Source of the DNA: an uncultured Lachnospiraceae bacterium
GTDB lineage: Bacteria > Bacillota > Clostridia > Lachnospirales > Lachnospiraceae
Assembly: GCA_902785985.1 (NCBI GenBank)
Contig: CADABA010000009.1
Span: 1-34,788 of the forward strand
Direction: 5' to 3'
DNA: 34,788 bases
Positions 32,312 to 34,788 of this stretch are shown in pieces. A program made the position numbers and the translations under genes. How positions within the stretch are numbered: position 1 is the stretch's first letter; each line of letters starts with the position of its first letter. The notes beneath the pieces were generated by a model. It made no database searches, was not told where the DNA came from, and worked only from the letters and a program-made list of their open reading frames with translations.

Positions 32312-34417
32312 ATGAATACACAGGAGATAGTGCCCGGAACACTGGTACATGGACGATACAGCGTCCGCGTACGCATTGGAGAAGGCGGTGGCGGTATTGT
32401 ATACAGGGCTTTTGATACGAGCCTTGAGAGCTGGGTCATCCTGAAGCAGATCAAGGACAGTACGATCGCACCGGACGAAAGAAGGACGGAGGTCAATGTT
32501 CTCAAGGAACTGCGGCATCAGAGGATACCGAAAGTCCTGGACTACTTTAACTACGAGGGACACGTCTATACGGTCATGGATTTTATAGACGGCCGTGATC
32601 TCGGAAGAATGCTTCGCGAATATCATCAGTTCGATGAAAACAGAGTATTGCAATGGGCAGGCCAGCTGGCGGATGTGCTGGCCTATATTCATTCCCGGAA
32701 GACGCCGATTGTACACAGTGATGTGAAGCCATCCAACATTATGGTGGACCAGAGTGATGAGCTGACGCTGATTGATTTCAACATCTCCAGGATTTTCCGG
32801 AATGAAAGAAAAGATGTTTCCTGGATCAGTGCGGGATATTCTTCTCCGGAACAATTTGGAGATATTTCGCTGTATGAGCGTTTCCGAAAGGAAAGACTTG
32901 AGAAAGGGAATCCGGTCTTTTACACCGAGAAGCCGTCTGCGGAAGTTTTTTCAAAAGAGATCGATCCCCGCACGGATGTTTATTCGTTCGGCGCAACGCT
33001 GTATCATCTTCTGACGGGGATCCGTCCGGATCCTCTTTATGAATGTGTCTGCCCTCTCTCAAAGACAGGTGTGCGTGTGAGTGCAGGGCTTGCCGAAATC
33101 ATTGAGCGGTGCATGCGGGTGGATCGGGATCTTCGCTACAGGAACGGCAGGGAAATTCTCAATGCTCTGAATGCCCTGAACAGAAGAGGACGACCGGTTT
33201 CTTCCGGAAATGAAAAGAACTTCACTCAAACCTTCAGCGACTCTGTTCGGCAGAATAAACCTGTCCGGCCAAACTATGCCGGACCCGACAGATCTCCGGA
33301 TGACCGGGGCAGCACAGCAGCTGACAGCGGGGGGTCCCGGAGATACACGCGGGGACCGGGATATGATCCCGACATGACAGCAGGCCGGATTCCGGGTGAT
33401 TATACAGAGCACATTTTGTCCGGGAAGGAATCTGACGCAGGGAACAGGGAATATCCGGGACAGACGGACAGACGAAATCCCGCTTTTCCGGGCGGAACAG
33501 ATCAGCATGGCGGCAGTAATCCATACGATCCCATGAAAACGGGATTCGATCCATCGAACAGAGATCCCAGGATACCGCCGGCCGAGCTGAAAAAAGATGC
33601 CGGGAGCAAAGGGAGAACAGACTGGACGACCGGCACGGAAGGTCTCAGAAAAAAACGGAAAACTGCAGGGATCCTTATGGGACTTGTAGTCGTTTCAGCC
33701 TGTGCCACCATTTTCCTGGCTTTTGCGATCATGAAGACAGGGGGATTTCCCGGGTCCTCGGATTCGGAAGGGAAAGACAGCAGCTCTTATGAAGTGACTG
33801 TTACACCGGAACCGACTGCCACAGCTGCGCCGACGGAGACGCCCACGCCGACTGCAACAGCCACACCGACTGCGACACCTTCACCGACTGTGACGGTCAC
33901 ACAGAAACCGACTGCAAAGCCGGTTCCGTCCTCCTTGAAATGTACAGTGTCTGAAACTGCTCCGTCAGATTTCAAAAAGCTGCGCCGGTATCCTTTTGAT
34001 ACATCCGATGCGTCCTCTTATCTTATACAGAATACGGATGTTTATTACGATAATCAGCCGCACAGCGCGATGGACGGCGATATCGTAACATCCTGGCAGG
34101 AAGGGGCGGCCGGACTGGGAATCGGAGAGTCCCTCTGGCTGGGCTTTAACTCTCCGACAAAAATCAGCTGCCTTGTCCTGCATCTCGGCAACTGGAGGAC
34201 ATCGGAGATATACGGGAATAACGCGAGGCCGAAATCTTTTCGGATCCGTATCGGTTCGTGGACCCAGGACATCACATTTAAGGACGGCATGACGGTGAAA
34301 TATGTCACTTTCAGTGAGCCCTGCGAGGTGGAAGAGCTGGAGTTCATTATTACTGACGTCTATAAGGGAATCGACGAGGACTGCTGTATTTCCGAGATCG
34401 AGGCATACGGCAGCTGA
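32312..34417 (+). CDS. Membrane Ser/Thr kinase with discoidin-like ectodomain
   Basis: 701 residues. The start at 32312 (AGGA 4-8 nt upstream) is chosen over 32270. The kinase-like domain (about 10-300) has loop GEGGGGIVY (23-31), lysine K45, HSDVKPSN (135-142) and LIDFN (153-157), the same non-RD, DFN variant as the kinase at 18703. A disordered Arg/Pro/Gly-rich linker (about 300-450), one membrane segment (about 453-475, GILMGLVVVSACATIFLAFA) and a TPTATPT stalk follow. The C-terminal domain of about 150 residues (YPFDTSDASSYLIQNTDVYY... SWQEGAAGLGIGESLWLGF...ISEIEAYGS) has the F5/8-type (discoidin) glycan-binding pattern. Probably a wall- or sugar-sensing kinase co-expressed with the second WXG100 group. 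Last gene before a strong terminator. Confidence 0.9.
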   Translation: MNTQEIVPGTLVHGRYSVRVRIGEGGGGIVYRAFDTSLESWVILKQIKDSTIAPDERRTEVNVLKELRHQRIPKVLDYFNYEGHVYTVMDFIDGRDLGRMLREYHQFDENRVLQWAGQLADVLAYIHSRKTPIVHSDVKPSNIMVDQSDELTLIDFNISRIFRNERKDVSWISAGYSSPEQFGDISLYERFRKERLEKGNPVFYTEKPSAEVFSKEIDPRTDVYSFGATLYHLLTGIRPDPLYECVCPLSKTGVRVSAGLAEIIERCMRVDRDLRYRNGREILNALNALNRRGRPVSSGNEKNFTQTFSDSVRQNKPVRPNYAGPDRSPDDRGSTAADSGGSRRYTRGPGYDPDMTAGRIPGDYTEHILSGKESDAGNREYPGQTDRRNPAFPGGTDQHGGSNPYDPMKTGFDPSNRDPRIPPAELKKDAGSKGRTDWTTGTEGLRKKRKTAGILMGLVVVSACATIFLAFAIMKTGGFPGSSDSEGKDSSSYEVTVTPEPTATAAPTETPTPTATATPTATPSPTVTVTQKPTAKPVPSSLKCTVSETAPSDFKKLRRYPFDTSDASSYLIQNTDVYYDNQPHSAMDGDIVTSWQEGAAGLGIGESLWLGFNSPTKISCLVLHLGNWRTSEIYGNNARPKSFRIRIGSWTQDITFKDGMTVKYVTFSEPCEVEELEFIITDVYKGIDEDCCISEIEAYGS

Positions 34418-34575
34418 AAATGACCGAGCTGTGCAGGCGGAAGGCACCGCCCGGCTGACAGAATGGAAAAGAAAATGTGCTAAGTGGAGGCGATTCGTAA
34501 CAGGTCTTAATCAAATCGATAATAAGCGAACACGATTTGAACACAAACAGATGCTAAAAATGAATAAGAGGCAGC

Positions 34576-34610
34576 AAGCTCCCGAGGGATGATCCTGCGG
34601 GAGCTTTTTT
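34576..34610 (+). terminator. Rho-independent terminator of the type VII cluster
   Basis: AAGCTCCCG (34576-34584) pairs with CGGGAGCTT (34598-34606), and the T-run reaches 34610. It closes the unit that ends with the kinase gene. Between 34418 and 34575 no gene was recognised. Confidence 0.92.
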
Positions 34611-34710
34611 ATTCTTCATCGCGCTTTTCCTCGTGTCTTCAGACATGAGATACGCGCGCAAAGTGAAACTCGTCTTCATCGTGAGTACGATCTCGCGATG
34701 AAGAATAAAA
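34607..34710. repeat. 104-bp element with 17-bp perfect inverted ends
   Basis: TTTTATTCTTCATCGCG (34607-34623) and CGCGATGAAGAATAAAA (34694-34710) are exact inverted repeats. Their inner part, ATTCTTCATCGCGC, recurs at 12651-12664 in another intergenic gap. The internal sequence shows no reading frame. It resembles a short MITE or palindromic intergenic element overlapping the terminator T-run. No target duplication was established. Confidence 0.6.
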
Positions 34711-34721
34711 GCCTCAGCTAC

Positions 34722-34744
34722 ACAATGCTCCACTGGAGCATTGT
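34722..34744. repeat. 10-bp hairpin
   Basis: ACAATGCTCC-ACT-GGAGCATTGT, perfect stem, no T-run. Nothing recognised from here to the window edge. Confidence 0.7.
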
Positions 34745-34788
34745 TACGCATGCTTAGGCACGGCGGATCGCAGCCGCGCAAAGAAGAA

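Noticed and set aside
34302-34592. 96-codon frame overlapping the end of the discoidin-type kinase
   Set aside because: Runs out of frame through the kinase 3' end and the terminator. No ribosome site.

Overview
The window looks like chromosomal DNA of a Gram-positive anaerobe of the Bacillota, most likely a Lachnospiraceae-type clostridium. The evidence is strong AGGAGG-type ribosome sites, a meso-diaminopimelate dehydrogenase, a clostridial-style D-3-phosphoglycerate dehydrogenase with ACT tail, Thr-Pro-stalked lipoproteins, and above all a type VII secretion locus of the Bacillota kind (EssC with two N-terminal FHA domains, a YukD/EsaB ubiquitin-like protein, several WXG100 proteins). The genus cannot be read from the sequence. 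No rRNA, tRNA, CRISPR array or intact transposase was seen.

Layout. 1-6.7 kb is mostly housekeeping: a 5'-truncated cardiolipin synthase, ddh, a PfkB sugar kinase, a Thr-Pro lipoprotein and a SerA-type dehydrogenase, most followed by clear terminators. 6.7-12.4 kb is accessory: a divergently transcribed FxLYD-type lipoprotein, a broken membrane-anchored gene whose leader carries three tandem hairpin units, and a Hanks-type Ser/Thr kinase whose 78-bp tandem repeats contain an 8-bp-short unit that breaks the frame before the TM segment and two NPCBM carbohydrate-binding domains. 12.4-17.3 kb is a minus-strand operon: M15 cell-wall peptidase, acidic membrane protein, FHA-FHA-ABC ATPase, ABC-2 permease. 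17.7-34.6 kb is the type VII system: zinc-ribbon membrane protein, kinase-TM-TPR protein, 44-residue membrane protein, two WXG100 proteins, EssC, a LytTR regulator, an EspG-like protein, EsaB, four more small WXG100-like proteins, a zinc-ribbon/YARHG protein and a third kinase with a discoidin-like ectodomain, closed by a strong terminator.

How the parts may work together. Three membrane kinases with different ectodomains sit among proteins carrying four FHA (phosphothreonine-reading) domains (two in EssC, two in the ABC ATPase), suggesting that phosphorylation couples envelope sensing to secretion and export. No recognisable EssA, EssB/YukC or EsaA/YueB is present. The kinase-TM-TPR protein has the same order of parts as EssB (kinase fold, one TM, helical outside domain) and may take its place. 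A LytTR regulator with Glu in the phospho-acceptor position is encoded inside the cluster. Two 9-bp repeats 12 bp apart, matching the known LytTR site architecture, lie upstream of the first WXG100 gene, and a perfect single match lies upstream of the second WXG100 group, so the system appears to be self-regulated.

Long gene-free stretches (1278-1592, 3803-4238, 7603-8149, 12375-12719, 17214-17671, 34418-34788) are each described. They hold promoters, terminators, palindromic repeats and tandem repeats.
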